A program made the translations under genes and the position numbers. From CAVVKW01 sp963761705 (GTDB taxonomy: Bacteria > Verrucomicrobiota > Verrucomicrobiia > Chthoniobacterales > JAATET01), in NCBI GenBank assembly GCA_963761705.1, contig CAVXHK010000001.1, positions 434,001-498,000 of the forward strand: 64,000 bases of DNA, in the 5' to 3' direction. Below the pieces are notes generated by a model. That model saw only the letters and a program-made list of their open reading frames with translations, was not told the DNA's origin and did not search any database. Positions 1 through 8,449 of the stretch are shown in pieces. How positions within the stretch are numbered: position 1 is the stretch's first letter; every line of letters starts with the position of its first letter.

Positions 1-222
1 GAAACGAACCGGTCGAGATTGCCGGACGAAGTGGCGGCGGGCGAGACAGTTGACATCACGAAACACGGTAAGGAAGTCGCGAAGTTGGAGCCAATTTTGT
101 GGGAGAAAAAGAAAGTCGTTCGCGGTGGCGCGAAGGGAGCGGGTTCGACATGTTCTCCGAGGACGCTGCGGAGCTGTCGGACGAAGCCGCTTCGATCATC
201 GGGTCGGATGCGGTATCGGTGA
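1..222 (+). pseudogene. Phd/YefM-type antitoxin remnant, 5' end outside window
   Basis: The reading frame is already open at base 1. It contains a Phd-family signature (LPDEVAAGETVDITKHGKEV) followed by AKLEP, typical of the N-terminal DNA-binding half of antitoxins paired with PIN or Doc toxins. After about base 105 the family resemblance stops and the frame runs into arginine/serine-rich sequence that looks non-coding. A fragment of a PIN toxin follows in another frame, so this appears to be the left half of a decayed toxin-antitoxin pair. The upstream end cannot be judged because the gene enters from outside the window. Confidence 0.5.
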
Positions 223-407
223 GGAGTTTGGATTGCATCCACGGAGATCCGTTTGACCGGATGATGGTCGTCCAAGCCGCGGTTCGAAAAATGCGCGTGA
301 TCAGCCGGGATGCAGTTTTCGGAGATACGGCCTCAAACAAATCTGGTGAGGCCACTCGAGCTTTTCATTCGACCGTGGGTTGTGGGTTTGGCAGCGTTGA
401 CTGCTGA
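99..407 (+). pseudogene. PIN-domain (VapC-like) toxin remnant
   Basis: The segment at roughly 190-320 encodes IHGDPFDRMMVVQA followed by RKMRVISRDAVF. This is the characteristic C-terminal third of PIN ribonuclease toxins (HRDPFDRxLxxQA and LVTxDxxF). The N-terminal part with the first catalytic aspartate (usually near LLDTHALLW) is absent, because the antitoxin-like frame ends too close upstream for a full ~130-residue toxin. It is therefore a deletion-fused remnant, not a working toxin. Its stop codon overlaps the start of the downstream NusG-like gene (TGATG). The identification rests on motif recognition only. Confidence 0.5.
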
Positions 408-973
408 TGTTTGAGGCCGCGAACCACCCGGAGGAGGAGAACGAGGACCAGCCTGCGTGGTATTGCGTTCGGACGCGGCCGAAGCAGGAGAAAATGTCGG
501 CCCAATCTCTGCGAGCCAACGTCGGGGTGGAGGTGTTCAGCCCGTTTGTCCGGTTCAAACGTGCGCGGGGGAAGGGGACGATGTGGGTGACGGAAGCATT
601 GTTCCCAGGTTACGTCTTTTCGAAGTTCCGCTACATCGAGCAGATGCGGCACGTGCAGTCTTCGCGAGGCGTGACAAAAATTCTGTCGTTTGGCGGCTTC
701 CCGGCCATCGTGGCCGAAGAGGTCATTCAGGCCGTGCGGGACAGCATGCCGACGGAGGAAGAGATCGTTCTGATCCCGGACGTCCTGCGGCCGGGCGACG
801 AGGTCAAAATCGTCGGTGGTCCCTACGCAGGCATCCAGACGGTCGTGACGCGGGTGATGCCAGCTCGGCAGCGGGTGGGCATCCTCCTGCAGGTGCTTGG
901 GAGCGAGCAAGAGGTCGAAGTGGACGCTGAGTCCGTGCTCACCGAGGTCTCGCGGCCGATGTTTCAAAGGTGA
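407..973 (+). CDS. NusG-family transcription antitermination protein (RfaH/LoaP-like paralogue)
   Basis: A 188-residue protein with an NGN domain starting at W18-Y19 (AWYCVRTRPKQEKMSAQSLR), the signature shared by NusG, RfaH and LoaP. A KOW domain follows at about residues 128-155 (RPGDEVKIVGGPYAGIQTVV). NusG-family proteins bind RNA polymerase; RfaH and LoaP paralogues act on particular operons. Housekeeping nusG usually sits between secE and the rplKA genes, but here the neighbours are a toxin-antitoxin remnant and secA, and no ribosomal genes are visible. That favours a specialised paralogue, although no target operon can be named. The ATG at 407 directly precedes the conserved domain. Confidence 0.8.
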   Translation: MFEAANHPEEENEDQPAWYCVRTRPKQEKMSAQSLRANVGVEVFSPFVRFKRARGKGTMWVTEALFPGYVFSKFRYIEQMRHVQSSRGVTKILSFGGFPAIVAEEVIQAVRDSMPTEEEIVLIPDVLRPGDEVKIVGGPYAGIQTVVTRVMPARQRVGILLQVLGSEQEVEVDAESVLTEVSRPMFQR

Positions 974-1081
974 GTTTCCGGGGCGGACCGGCACCGCCGG
1001 TCAGGGATTTGCCATTTACAATCGGGCGATTCCGCCTTTGATTCTCCCTCTCCCGCGCATCAGGCCGGGCACCCATCTGGC

Positions 1082-4078
1082 ATGTTAAATTGGATCATCA
1101 AAGCCATCGTCGGCTCGAAAAACACGCGCGAGCTAAAGGCTCTTAAGCCGCTCATCGACCGCATCAACGAACTCGAAGCCGAGTATCAGTCGCTCTCCGA
1201 CGACGGGCTCCGGCAGAAGACGGCAAATTGGAAGGCTGAGTTCTCGCGGATCGAAGACTCCGACGAGCTCCAGCGACGGCTCGACGAGATTCTCCCGGAA
1301 GCGTTCGCGGTCGCGAAGAATGGCGCGCGCCGGTTGTGCGGGCGTGAGTTCGTCGCGTGCGGACAGCCGATCACCTGGAACATGGTGCAATTCGACGTGC
1401 AGCTCATCGGCGGCATCGTGCTTCACCGGGGGCGCATCGCCGAGATGGCGACCGGCGAAGGCAAGACGCTGGTCGCGACCGCGCCGGTCTACCTGAACGC
1501 TCTGACCGGGCGTGGCGTTCACGTCGTGACGGTGAACGATTACCTCGCCCTGCGTGACTCCGAGTGGATGGCGCAGCTTTACACTTTCCTCGGCTTGACG
1601 GTCGGCTGCATTCAGGAAGACCAAAATCCACAGGTCCGCCGCGAGCAATACGAAGCCGACATCACCTACGGGACGAACGCGCAATTTGGCTTCGATTACC
1701 TCCGTGACAACGGCATGGCCTCAAGCCGCGACCAGCAGGTGCAGCGGCGGCATTACTTCGCGATCGTGGACGAGGTCGACTCCATTCTCATCGATGAAGC
1801 GCGGACCCCGCTCATCATCAGCGGTCCGGCGACCGTCTCGACGCACCAGTACGATCGCTTCAAACCGTTGGTCGATCAATTGGTCAAACGTCAGGCCCAG
1901 CTTTGCAGTCGCTTGGTGTCCGAAGGGCGGGAACTGATCGCCAAGGGAACGAAAGAAGATAAGGAGGCCGGAGCGCGGCAGTTGCTCAAGGTGAAGTTTG
2001 GCCAACCGCGCAACAAGCCACTCAATCGCGCGATGGAAGATCCCGACGTCCGTCGGATGATCGACAAGGCGGAGCTTTATTTCTTTCAGGACAACTCGAC
2101 GAAAGAGCAGCTCATCGAGCTAAAGGAAGAGCTCTTCTTCACGGTCGACGAGCGTCAGCACGACGCCGATCTCACCGAGCAGGGACGGAGCTTCCTCAAT
2201 CCCGACGATCCCGACGCCTTCGTTCTCCCAGATCTGCTCACGGAGTTCGCCGACATTGAGACGAACGCCTCGTTCTCCGACGCCCAGAAGGCCGAGGAAA
2301 AGGCGAAGCGCCAGGCATTTTGCGACGCGCAGAGCGAGCGGATCCACAACATCACGCAGCTCCTCAAGGCCTACTGTCTCTACGAAAAAGACGTCGAATA
2401 CGTCGTCGAGGAAAACAAAGTCATCATCGTCGACACCTTCACCGGCCGCAAGATGTCGGGTCGCCGCTGGAGCGATGGCCTCCACCAAGCCGTCGAGGCG
2501 AAGGAAGGCGTGCAGATCGATCGCGAGACGCAGACCCTCGCCACCATCACGATTCAGAATTACTTCCGGCTCTACGAGAAACTCGCGGGCATGACCGGCA
2601 CCGCCGAGACCGAGGCGAACGAGTTCAACGACATCTACGGCCTCCACGTGAACGTCATCCCGACCAATCGCCCGGTCGCTCGGAAAGACAGCAACGACAT
2701 CATCTTCAAAACGCGCCGAGAGAAATACAACGCCGTTATCGAAGAGATCAAAGTTGCCCACGCCCGGGTGCAGCCCGTGCTCGTCGGTACCGCGAGCGTC
2801 GAGTCATCCGAGCTGATGAGCCGCATGCTCAAGCGGGAAAAAATCCCGCACACCGTGCTCAACGCGAAGTTCCATCTGCAGGAAGCTGAGATCGTCCAGC
2901 GAGCCGGAATGCCGGGATCGGTCACGATCTCGACGAACATGGCCGGTCGTGGCACCGACATCAAACTGGGCGGCGGGGTCATTGACTCCGGTGGACTTTA
3001 CGTGATCGGGACCGAGCGGCACGAATCTCGCCGAATTGACCGCCAGCTCCGCGGACGTTGCGCGCGACAGGGCGATCCGGGGCTTTCGAAGTTTTTCGTC
3101 AGCTTCGAAGACGACCTCATGCGCAACTTCGGCGCGAGCGATCGGATGACGAAGATCATGGAAACCTTCGGCATGAAGGAGGGCGAAGAGCTCGAGCACC
3201 CGTGGCTTAACAAGAGCGTCGAGACCGCGCAGAAACGCGTCGAACAGCGCAACTACATGATTCGCCGTCGCACGCTGGAATTCGACGACGTGATGAATCA
3301 GCAGCGCGAAGTCGTCTATGGCTACCGCAACGAGGTGATGGATACCGAAGATCCACGTGCGATGATCTATGAGGTGATCGACGAGGTCGTGCCGCGCAAA
3401 GTCGCCGAGCATCTCGAAGTGCGGGAGCAGGAGACCGAGGCAGACTACGCGGGGTTGCTCACGTGGTTGAATCAGACGTTCCCGCTTGGGCTGACCGCAG
3501 ACAAAGCGAGCCTGGACGGCCGGAGCATCGACGAAAATGGCGAGTATCTGATTGAAACGATCAAGCACGCCTACGAGCAGAAAGCGGCCATCGAGGAGCC
3601 GGGAGCGCTGAAGGGGCTGGAGCGCTACATCATACTCAACGCGATCGATCGGCTTTGGCAGGAGCATCTCTACGCGATGGATGGATTGCGCGAGGCGGTT
3701 TCGCTGCGGGCGTTTGGGCAGAAAGACCCGCTCGTCGAATACAAGAACGACGGCTTCGCGATGTTCACGGAGCTGATGGATAACATCCGCAGTGAAGTGC
3801 TCAACAACCTGTTCCGAAGCACGACCAACCTACAGGCGTTTGAGAAACTACTGTCAACGCTGCCGCAGAGCCTGCGCCACGGAATGTTGTCCGGCGACCT
3901 CACGCTGGGCGGATCCGCCGCGGAGCAGGCCGGACAAGACGACGAAGACGAAACCGTTCCAGAGCGGCCCAAGCTTGACCTTGCGCCGAAGCGCGAACAG
4001 CCCCGGGTCGGTCGCAACGATCCGTGCCCGTGCGGCAGCGGCAAGAAATTTAAAAACTGCTGCGGCCGCACCGGCTAG
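1082..4078 (+). CDS. secA: Protein translocase subunit SecA
   Basis: A 998-residue ATPase that drives preprotein export through SecYEG at the inner membrane. The Walker A motif (MATGEGKT) lies near residues 122-129 and the DEVD Walker B near 230-233 (VDEVDSILIDEARTPLIISG). The helicase-like second half contains NMAGRGTDIKLGGG and a QLRGRCARQGDPG motif VI region. The C-terminal SEC-C zinc motif is intact (C982, C984, C993, C994), which is associated with SecB and ribosome binding. The protein is longer than E. coli SecA (901 residues); the extra length is in the region between the DEVD motif and the second helicase half. The start at 1082 opens with a normal SecA N-terminus and sits about 108 bp after the NusG-like gene. 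Confidence 0.98.
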   Translation: MLNWIIKAIVGSKNTRELKALKPLIDRINELEAEYQSLSDDGLRQKTANWKAEFSRIEDSDELQRRLDEILPEAFAVAKNGARRLCGREFVACGQPITWNMVQFDVQLIGGIVLHRGRIAEMATGEGKTLVATAPVYLNALTGRGVHVVTVNDYLALRDSEWMAQLYTFLGLTVGCIQEDQNPQVRREQYEADITYGTNAQFGFDYLRDNGMASSRDQQVQRRHYFAIVDEVDSILIDEARTPLIISGPATVSTHQYDRFKPLVDQLVKRQAQLCSRLVSEGRELIAKGTKEDKEAGARQLLKVKFGQPRNKPLNRAMEDPDVRRMIDKAELYFFQDNSTKEQLIELKEELFFTVDERQHDADLTEQGRSFLNPDDPDAFVLPDLLTEFADIETNASFSDAQKAEEKAKRQAFCDAQSERIHNITQLLKAYCLYEKDVEYVVEENKVIIVDTFTGRKMSGRRWSDGLHQAVEAKEGVQIDRETQTLATITIQNYFRLYEKLAGMTGTAETEANEFNDIYGLHVNVIPTNRPVARKDSNDIIFKTRREKYNAVIEEIKVAHARVQPVLVGTASVESSELMSRMLKREKIPHTVLNAKFHLQEAEIVQRAGMPGSVTISTNMAGRGTDIKLGGGVIDSGGLYVIGTERHESRRIDRQLRGRCARQGDPGLSKFFVSFEDDLMRNFGASDRMTKIMETFGMKEGEELEHPWLNKSVETAQKRVEQRNYMIRRRTLEFDDVMNQQREVVYGYRNEVMDTEDPRAMIYEVIDEVVPRKVAEHLEVREQETEADYAGLLTWLNQTFPLGLTADKASLDGRSIDENGEYLIETIKHAYEQKAAIEEPGALKGLERYIILNAIDRLWQEHLYAMDGLREAVSLRAFGQKDPLVEYKNDGFAMFTELMDNIRSEVLNNLFRSTTNLQAFEKLLSTLPQSLRHGMLSGDLTLGGSAAEQAGQDDEDETVPERPKLDLAPKREQPRVGRNDPCPCGSGKKFKNCCGRTG

Positions 4079-4110
4079 TCACTGGCGAAGGCGCGGCCTC
4101 CCTATCGTGG

Positions 4111-4875
4111 CTACCCGCCGAGTTCGACGCCAACCGGACAGTGGTCGCTGCCGTGGACGTCGGGATGGATCGTGGCCGCTCTGAGGCGGGCGCGGAGGCG
4201 TGCTGAGAGCAGGAAGTAGTCGATCCGCCAGCCGACGTTCTTGGCGCGGGACTGCCCCATGTAGCTCCACCAAGTGTATCGCTTGGGTTCGTCGGGGTGA
4301 AGGACGCGGAAGGAGTCGAGAAATCCGGCGGCGAGCAGGTCGTCCATGCAGGCACGTTCCTGCGGGGTGAAGCCCGCGTTCTTCACGTTGCTCTTGGGGT
4401 TGGCGATGTCGATCTCGCGGTGGGCGACGTTGAGATCGCCGCAGACGACGACAGGCTTCGTCGCGTCCAGCTGCTCGAGGTAGGCGCGGAAGGCTGGCTC
4501 CCATTGCGTCGTGCGGTAGTCGAGGCGGAGCAGTTCCCGCTTCGAGTTGGGCGTGTAGACGTTCACCAAAAAAAACTCTTCGAACTCAACGGTGAGCACG
4601 CGGCCCTCGGCGTCGTGCTCAGGAAGACCGATCCCCTTCGTTACGGAGAGAGCGGGGATTTTCGTGAGTGTCGCCGTGCCCGAGTAGCCGGGCTTGTCGG
4701 CGGGATTCCAGTGCATCTCGTAGCCCTCGGGCCAGACGACTTCGGCGACTTGCTCGGGGCGGGCTTTGATTTCCTGCAGGCAGATGACGTCGGCGTCGGC
4801 ACTGGCAACGAAGCCGAGGAAGTCCTTCTTGAGCACAGCGCGGAGGCCATTGACGTTCCAAGAGATCAGGCGCAT
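4111..4875 (-). CDS. xth: Exodeoxyribonuclease III
   Basis: A 254-residue endonuclease/exonuclease/phosphatase-fold enzyme of the Xth/ExoA family, which processes abasic sites and 3' termini in base-excision repair. Catalytic landmarks are N7 (SWNVNGLRAV), E35 (LQEIKA), the CGDLNVAHREID active-site block and the terminal GSDHCP motif with D244-H245. An upstream in-frame extension exists, but its serine/proline/threonine-rich composition is antisense noise over the neighbouring gene, so the ATG at 4875 is preferred. The gene converges on secA with a 32-bp gap and lies 7 bp after a second gene of the same fold, suggesting co-transcription. Confidence 0.93.
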   Translation of the reverse strand: MRLISWNVNGLRAVLKKDFLGFVASADADVICLQEIKARPEQVAEVVWPEGYEMHWNPADKPGYSGTATLTKIPALSVTKGIGLPEHDAEGRVLTVEFEEFFLVNVYTPNSKRELLRLDYRTTQWEPAFRAYLEQLDATKPVVVCGDLNVAHREIDIANPKSNVKNAGFTPQERACMDDLLAAGFLDSFRVLHPDEPKRYTWWSYMGQSRAKNVGWRIDYFLLSARLRARLRAATIHPDVHGSDHCPVGVELGG

Positions 4876-4882
4876 TGGGGGA

Positions 4883-5656
4883 CTAGGAACGTTCGAACCG
4901 GAAGTCGGCGGAGACGGCGTGATGATCGGAACAGACGGTCGGGATGACTTCGGCGCGCGTGGCTCGGAGACCGGAGTTGAAAAAGAGGTGGTCAGTGACG
5001 AAGGGCTGGTGTCGCCACGTGACCTCGGTGTCCTGCGCGGTCTCGTAGCCAGCGGCGCGGTATTGTTCGACGAGGTGCTCGGGTGGGGCGCAGTTGAAGT
5101 CTCCCCCGCAAAGCGTGGGCCCATCGCTGTTGCGGAGGGCGGTGTCGACGCGGTCACGCTGGCCCGGATGCTCGGTGCTGGCGGATCCGATCATGAAAAA
5201 CGCCTGCAGGTGGGTGTTCATCAATTGCACAGATTGGCCGGCGATCTTCGTCTGTGCGGCGATGAGCTGTCGCTGGGACGCGGCCCGTTGGCTACCCTCG
5301 AACTCGAACGTGATCGGAGCGGCGGGGAGATCGATGTGTTGAAAATCGACGAGCGGGGTGCGCGACAAGATGGCGAGCGCGATGCCAAACGGCAGTTCAT
5401 CGGGATTGACCCGGGGGTACGCGAAGACGGAATGATAGGAATCGAGCGCTTCGGCGATCGCGGAGAAGTTCGGCGGTGGGTCGATCTGTTTGCCACCGGG
5501 TAGAGCACGCTCGACCTCTTGGAGAAAATAGATGTCGTGCGGATTCTCCTTGAGAAACGCGATGGTGTCTTCGAGCCGGACGGGAGCCCGGAGCGGTTCG
5601 TCAGGGTCCCAAGCCTGGCCGAACTGCATGTTGAAGGTCATTGCGCTGAATCTCAC
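4883..5656 (-). CDS. Endonuclease/exonuclease/phosphatase family protein
   Basis: A 257-residue single-domain protein of the EEP fold. Visible landmarks are N9 (MTFNMQFG), the LQEVE glutamate, the GGDFNCAPPEH block and the C-terminal CSDHHAV motif (D244, H245). These are the metal- and phosphate-binding residues of this superfamily, so it probably hydrolyses a phosphodiester. No signal peptide is visible, which points to a cytoplasmic protein. It lies immediately upstream of xth in the same orientation. The substrate cannot be deduced; the superfamily covers DNA, RNA, lipid and nucleotide phosphodiesterases. Confidence 0.8.
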   Translation of the reverse strand: MRFSAMTFNMQFGQAWDPDEPLRAPVRLEDTIAFLKENPHDIYFLQEVERALPGGKQIDPPPNFSAIAEALDSYHSVFAYPRVNPDELPFGIALAILSRTPLVDFQHIDLPAAPITFEFEGSQRAASQRQLIAAQTKIAGQSVQLMNTHLQAFFMIGSASTEHPGQRDRVDTALRNSDGPTLCGGDFNCAPPEHLVEQYRAAGYETAQDTEVTWRHQPFVTDHLFFNSGLRATRAEVIPTVCSDHHAVSADFRFERS

Positions 5657-5858
5657 GGGCGACGGATGTCTCCGAGTGCGGGAGTTCCCGTCGTTTGGAG
5701 TGCAAACGGTATAGACTGGGGGGTCAGAGTTGGCAACATCGGCTCACTTGCCTCCGGGCAGCGGTCCGGACCGGTTATTCTGAGCGTTCTCAGGAGTGTC
5801 AGTCAGCGATTCTTCGAATGACGTCGGAAAGATAGGCTGGTCGACGGGGCGGCTTCGC

Positions 5859-6491
5859 CTACCGCAGCCGCAGGACGCGGACGAGTTCGCAGCCCTCGCG
5901 GCCTTCGTAGGCTCGGGTGGGGACGGACTCCTCCAACGTTTCGAACGTCTCGCCGAAGAGCCCGTCGAGTTCCTCGCGGGTGGTGCCGAAGGGCGGGCCG
6001 CCGTCTCGGTCCCCAACGTCCAAGTAGAAGATGGCCAGCAAACGACCGCCCGGAGCCAGCGCTGCGGTAGCGGCCCGGACGTAAGTCTCGCGCGAGCTAG
6101 GGTCGATCGCGCAAAAGCAGGTGTGTTCGAAGATCCAATCGAACGCGCCAACCAGCTCCGGCGGGAGCGAGAGGAAGTTCGCGAGTCGGTAGCGCTCACC
6201 GCCGATGCGGCGCTGATTCTCGGCGAAATCGATCGCGCTCGGCGCAATGTCGAGACCGATCACCGTCTCGCCGCCGGACCGCGCGATCTCGCGAGCATCG
6301 AAGCCAAATCCGCAGCCCGGCACGAGGACCTTGCCGGATATCTCGTTGCTCTCCAGCCACTCGACGAGTGGAGGCGCGGCGCGGCCTTTGTCCCACGGAG
6401 TGTCGTGGGATTGGTAGCGGGCTTCCCAATCAACGCCGGATCCAGCGGCTGCCGAGCGCGACGGTGTACTGGAACTTTCGGGAGTGCTCAC
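5859..6491 (-). CDS. Class I SAM-dependent methyltransferase, thiopurine/halide methyltransferase-like
   Basis: A 210-residue protein with the TPMT-family opening WxxRYQSHDTPWDKGRAAPP at residues 22-41. A SAM-binding motif I follows (VLVPGCGFGFDAREIA, residues 55-70), then the family phrase FEHTCFCAIDP. The fold is that of thiopurine S-methyltransferases and plant-type halide/thiol methyltransferases, so the acceptor is probably a thiol, halide or chalcogen. The start overlaps the upstream methyltransferase gene by 62 bp. There is no internal Met, so this start is the only ATG that keeps the conserved N-terminus. The pairing with an ovothiol-type methyltransferase hints at shared sulfur chemistry, but that is an inference. 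Confidence 0.82.
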   Translation of the reverse strand: MSTPESSSTPSRSAAAGSGVDWEARYQSHDTPWDKGRAAPPLVEWLESNEISGKVLVPGCGFGFDAREIARSGGETVIGLDIAPSAIDFAENQRRIGGERYRLANFLSLPPELVGAFDWIFEHTCFCAIDPSSRETYVRAATAALAPGGRLLAIFYLDVGDRDGGPPFGTTREELDGLFGETFETLEESVPTRAYEGREGCELVRVLRLR

Positions 6492-7176
6492 GAATCAAAA
6501 ATGGAATGTCGACACGGTGTTGGAGATCGAAGTTCGGGGCGAGGATGGATTGCAGCGCGTCGAAACTCGTACCCGTCCCGGGTGTTGCGCCGACCCATTG
6601 GTCGCGGGGTGTGTAGTCGTCCATCCACGTGAACGGCGTCGTGAGGAGCAGCTGACCTCCCGGACGAACAAGCGCAGGAAGTCGTTCAAAAAATTTCCCA
6701 GGCTCGGGCAGGCGACAGATCAGATTGGCCGCGAGCACGACATCGAACGATCCGAGATCCGAAGCGAGATCACACGCGTCACCGACGGCGAAGGTCGCTC
6801 GGCTCGCGTTACAGTCTGCCGGCACGCGGGCGGTGTCGCTCTCGGAGATCGTTCCTTCGATGATCTTCTCAAATCCCAATTCTCCCTGCTCGGCGAGGGC
6901 CTGGGCCGCGGAGATAAAGGCCTGCGAAAAATCGATCCCGTGAACGCGTTCGCAGGATCGTGTCAGTTCAAACGCGGATCCGCCGACGGCGCACCCGACA
7001 TCGAGCGCGCCCGCGCCCTCGGGCAGCAAAGCCGGGTCGAGCAGCTCCCGCACGAGGCGTTGCGCGAATGCGACCGCATCCCGCGGCCCGGGCAAGCGGC
7101 CGAGCACAGCGTCGGCATCTCCGTAGTGAAACAGCAGATACTCGGCGACGAGCTTGGGCGTCTCGTAGAGGGACAT
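6430..7176 (-). CDS. Putative 4-mercaptohistidine N1-methyltransferase (OvoA C-terminal-like, stand-alone)
   Basis: A 248-residue SAM methyltransferase. Its N-terminus (YETPKLVAEYLLFHYGD) and motif I (LDVGCAVGGSAFE, residues 58-70) resemble the C-terminal methyltransferase half of OvoA, which makes ovothiol by N1-methylating 5-thiohistidine. In OvoA this domain is fused to a sulfoxide synthase; here it stands alone and no sulfoxide synthase is visible in the window. Further family features are a GIDFSQAFISAAQ block and a late DYTPRDQWVGA segment. It is translated upstream of, and overlaps, the thiopurine-type methyltransferase. The substrate assignment is by family resemblance only. Confidence 0.75.
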   Translation of the reverse strand: MSLYETPKLVAEYLLFHYGDADAVLGRLPGPRDAVAFAQRLVRELLDPALLPEGAGALDVGCAVGGSAFELTRSCERVHGIDFSQAFISAAQALAEQGELGFEKIIEGTISESDTARVPADCNASRATFAVGDACDLASDLGSFDVVLAANLICRLPEPGKFFERLPALVRPGGQLLLTTPFTWMDDYTPRDQWVGATPGTGTSFDALQSILAPNFDLQHRVDIPFLIREHSRKFQYTVALGSRWIRR

Positions 7177-7235
7177 GAGTGCGGCGTCGCCGGTTGGATT
7201 GCTTCATCGGCTCGGAGCCGGTGCCGCGGCAATGT

Positions 7236-8402
7236 TTACGCGATGAGCCCGTAAATGTAGTCCGAGGGCTCGAAGCTCTCGAAGAGCACCGTTGTCTCGC
7301 CGTCGCGGTGCATGCGAGCCTGCGTGACGTTGATCTCCGGCGTCTTGTGGGGCGCAAACAGGATGTCGTCGTGCGTGGCGTTCCGAGCGTCGACGAACTT
7401 GTCGGGCGTAAGGTGTCCACCGAGATGGTCGCTGCGCCCGGTGGCGACGTGGATCGTCCCGAGGATTTTTTCATCCTGAATGTCGCGGCCCGAGACGGGA
7501 AGGATCTGCGTGCCGAAGCCCAGTTCACCGATCTCGCCGGTTACCGGATCGCTCGCCAACTTCGTGTTGTGCGCATCGACGGTCTCCGAGTTGCCTTTGA
7601 CAAACTCCGCTCGCGTCACGCGACCTTGTGCTACGTGTTGGATGGCGATGGTGCCGTCTTCATATTTCATCGGGAACGTGCCCGTTGCACTCACCGGCAC
7701 ATAGTAGATCTCGCCGGCTGGCAGGTTGGCCACGTCCGGCACCTCGTCCCGGCAGAGGCCGTGGCTTTTCTGGGCCTCCTGGCCGTCGAGTTGCAGGTGG
7801 AGCGAATACGTCTCGTCCGCGTAGTCGAAGTCGATCTCGACCCAATCGGCTTTGGTCATCCCGAGCCGCAGCTTCTCGCCGTTGGCGCTCACTTCGTCAT
7901 AATCGACGGCGAGTCCGGTTGTGAGGATCGTCTGATTCAGACCGTGCAAGGTCGCTCCACGGAACCCGTGGATTTTCGCGGAAGCGGTGAGGGGCGCGGT
8001 CGCGGACCACGTCGAGATGCAAAGAATGATGTCGAACTTCGGGTAGATATCCCGCTCGAACGAATACTCTTTGCCCGTCGAATCGATCGCGTAATCCGGC
8101 AAATCAAGGTTACTGCCACCGACGTTCTCGTAGGCGATGAACTCGCCGCCCACGAGCTTCAGCTCGTCGAGCACACCACCCTGGAGGCCAAGGTGAAAAT
8201 GCTGGTGAGCATTGCGTTGGATGGAGAGGTCGGGATTTTCAAGGAACTTAAAATCAACGACATCCTTCGGGTCATCGAGATCGATGAGAATGCAGATCCG
8301 CTGACCGGCCCGTGGCTTGAACGTGCCTTCAATGAGTCCGGAGAGACTGAACGGGGGGTAGGTGCGGGAGGCAACTTGCTGAGCGATGGTGAGTGTGTTC
8401 AT
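7236..8402 (-). CDS. M29-like (thermophilic aminopeptidase family) metallohydrolase
   Basis: A 388-residue protein. Its C-terminal half keeps the spacing of the five metal ligands known from M29 aminopeptidases: E231 (LPAGEIYY), E293 (GELGFGTQ), H318 (IHVATGRSDHLGGH) and H344-x-D346 (THDDILF). M29 enzymes are dinuclear metallo-aminopeptidases, and the family also includes dihydroxypyridine dioxygenase-like members, so the exact reaction is not fixed. A longer in-frame N-terminus exists but has no family character, so the ATG at 8402 is chosen. No signal peptide is seen, implying a cytoplasmic enzyme. The assignment is from motif spacing rather than overall similarity. Confidence 0.62.
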   Translation of the reverse strand: MNTLTIAQQVASRTYPPFSLSGLIEGTFKPRAGQRICILIDLDDPKDVVDFKFLENPDLSIQRNAHQHFHLGLQGGVLDELKLVGGEFIAYENVGGSNLDLPDYAIDSTGKEYSFERDIYPKFDIILCISTWSATAPLTASAKIHGFRGATLHGLNQTILTTGLAVDYDEVSANGEKLRLGMTKADWVEIDFDYADETYSLHLQLDGQEAQKSHGLCRDEVPDVANLPAGEIYYVPVSATGTFPMKYEDGTIAIQHVAQGRVTRAEFVKGNSETVDAHNTKLASDPVTGEIGELGFGTQILPVSGRDIQDEKILGTIHVATGRSDHLGGHLTPDKFVDARNATHDDILFAPHKTPEINVTQARMHRDGETTVLFESFEPSDYIYGLIA

Positions 8403-8449
8403 GGATTGTTCGATTTTGTTCGAATGATACGCGCGATTCCGCCGGAGCG

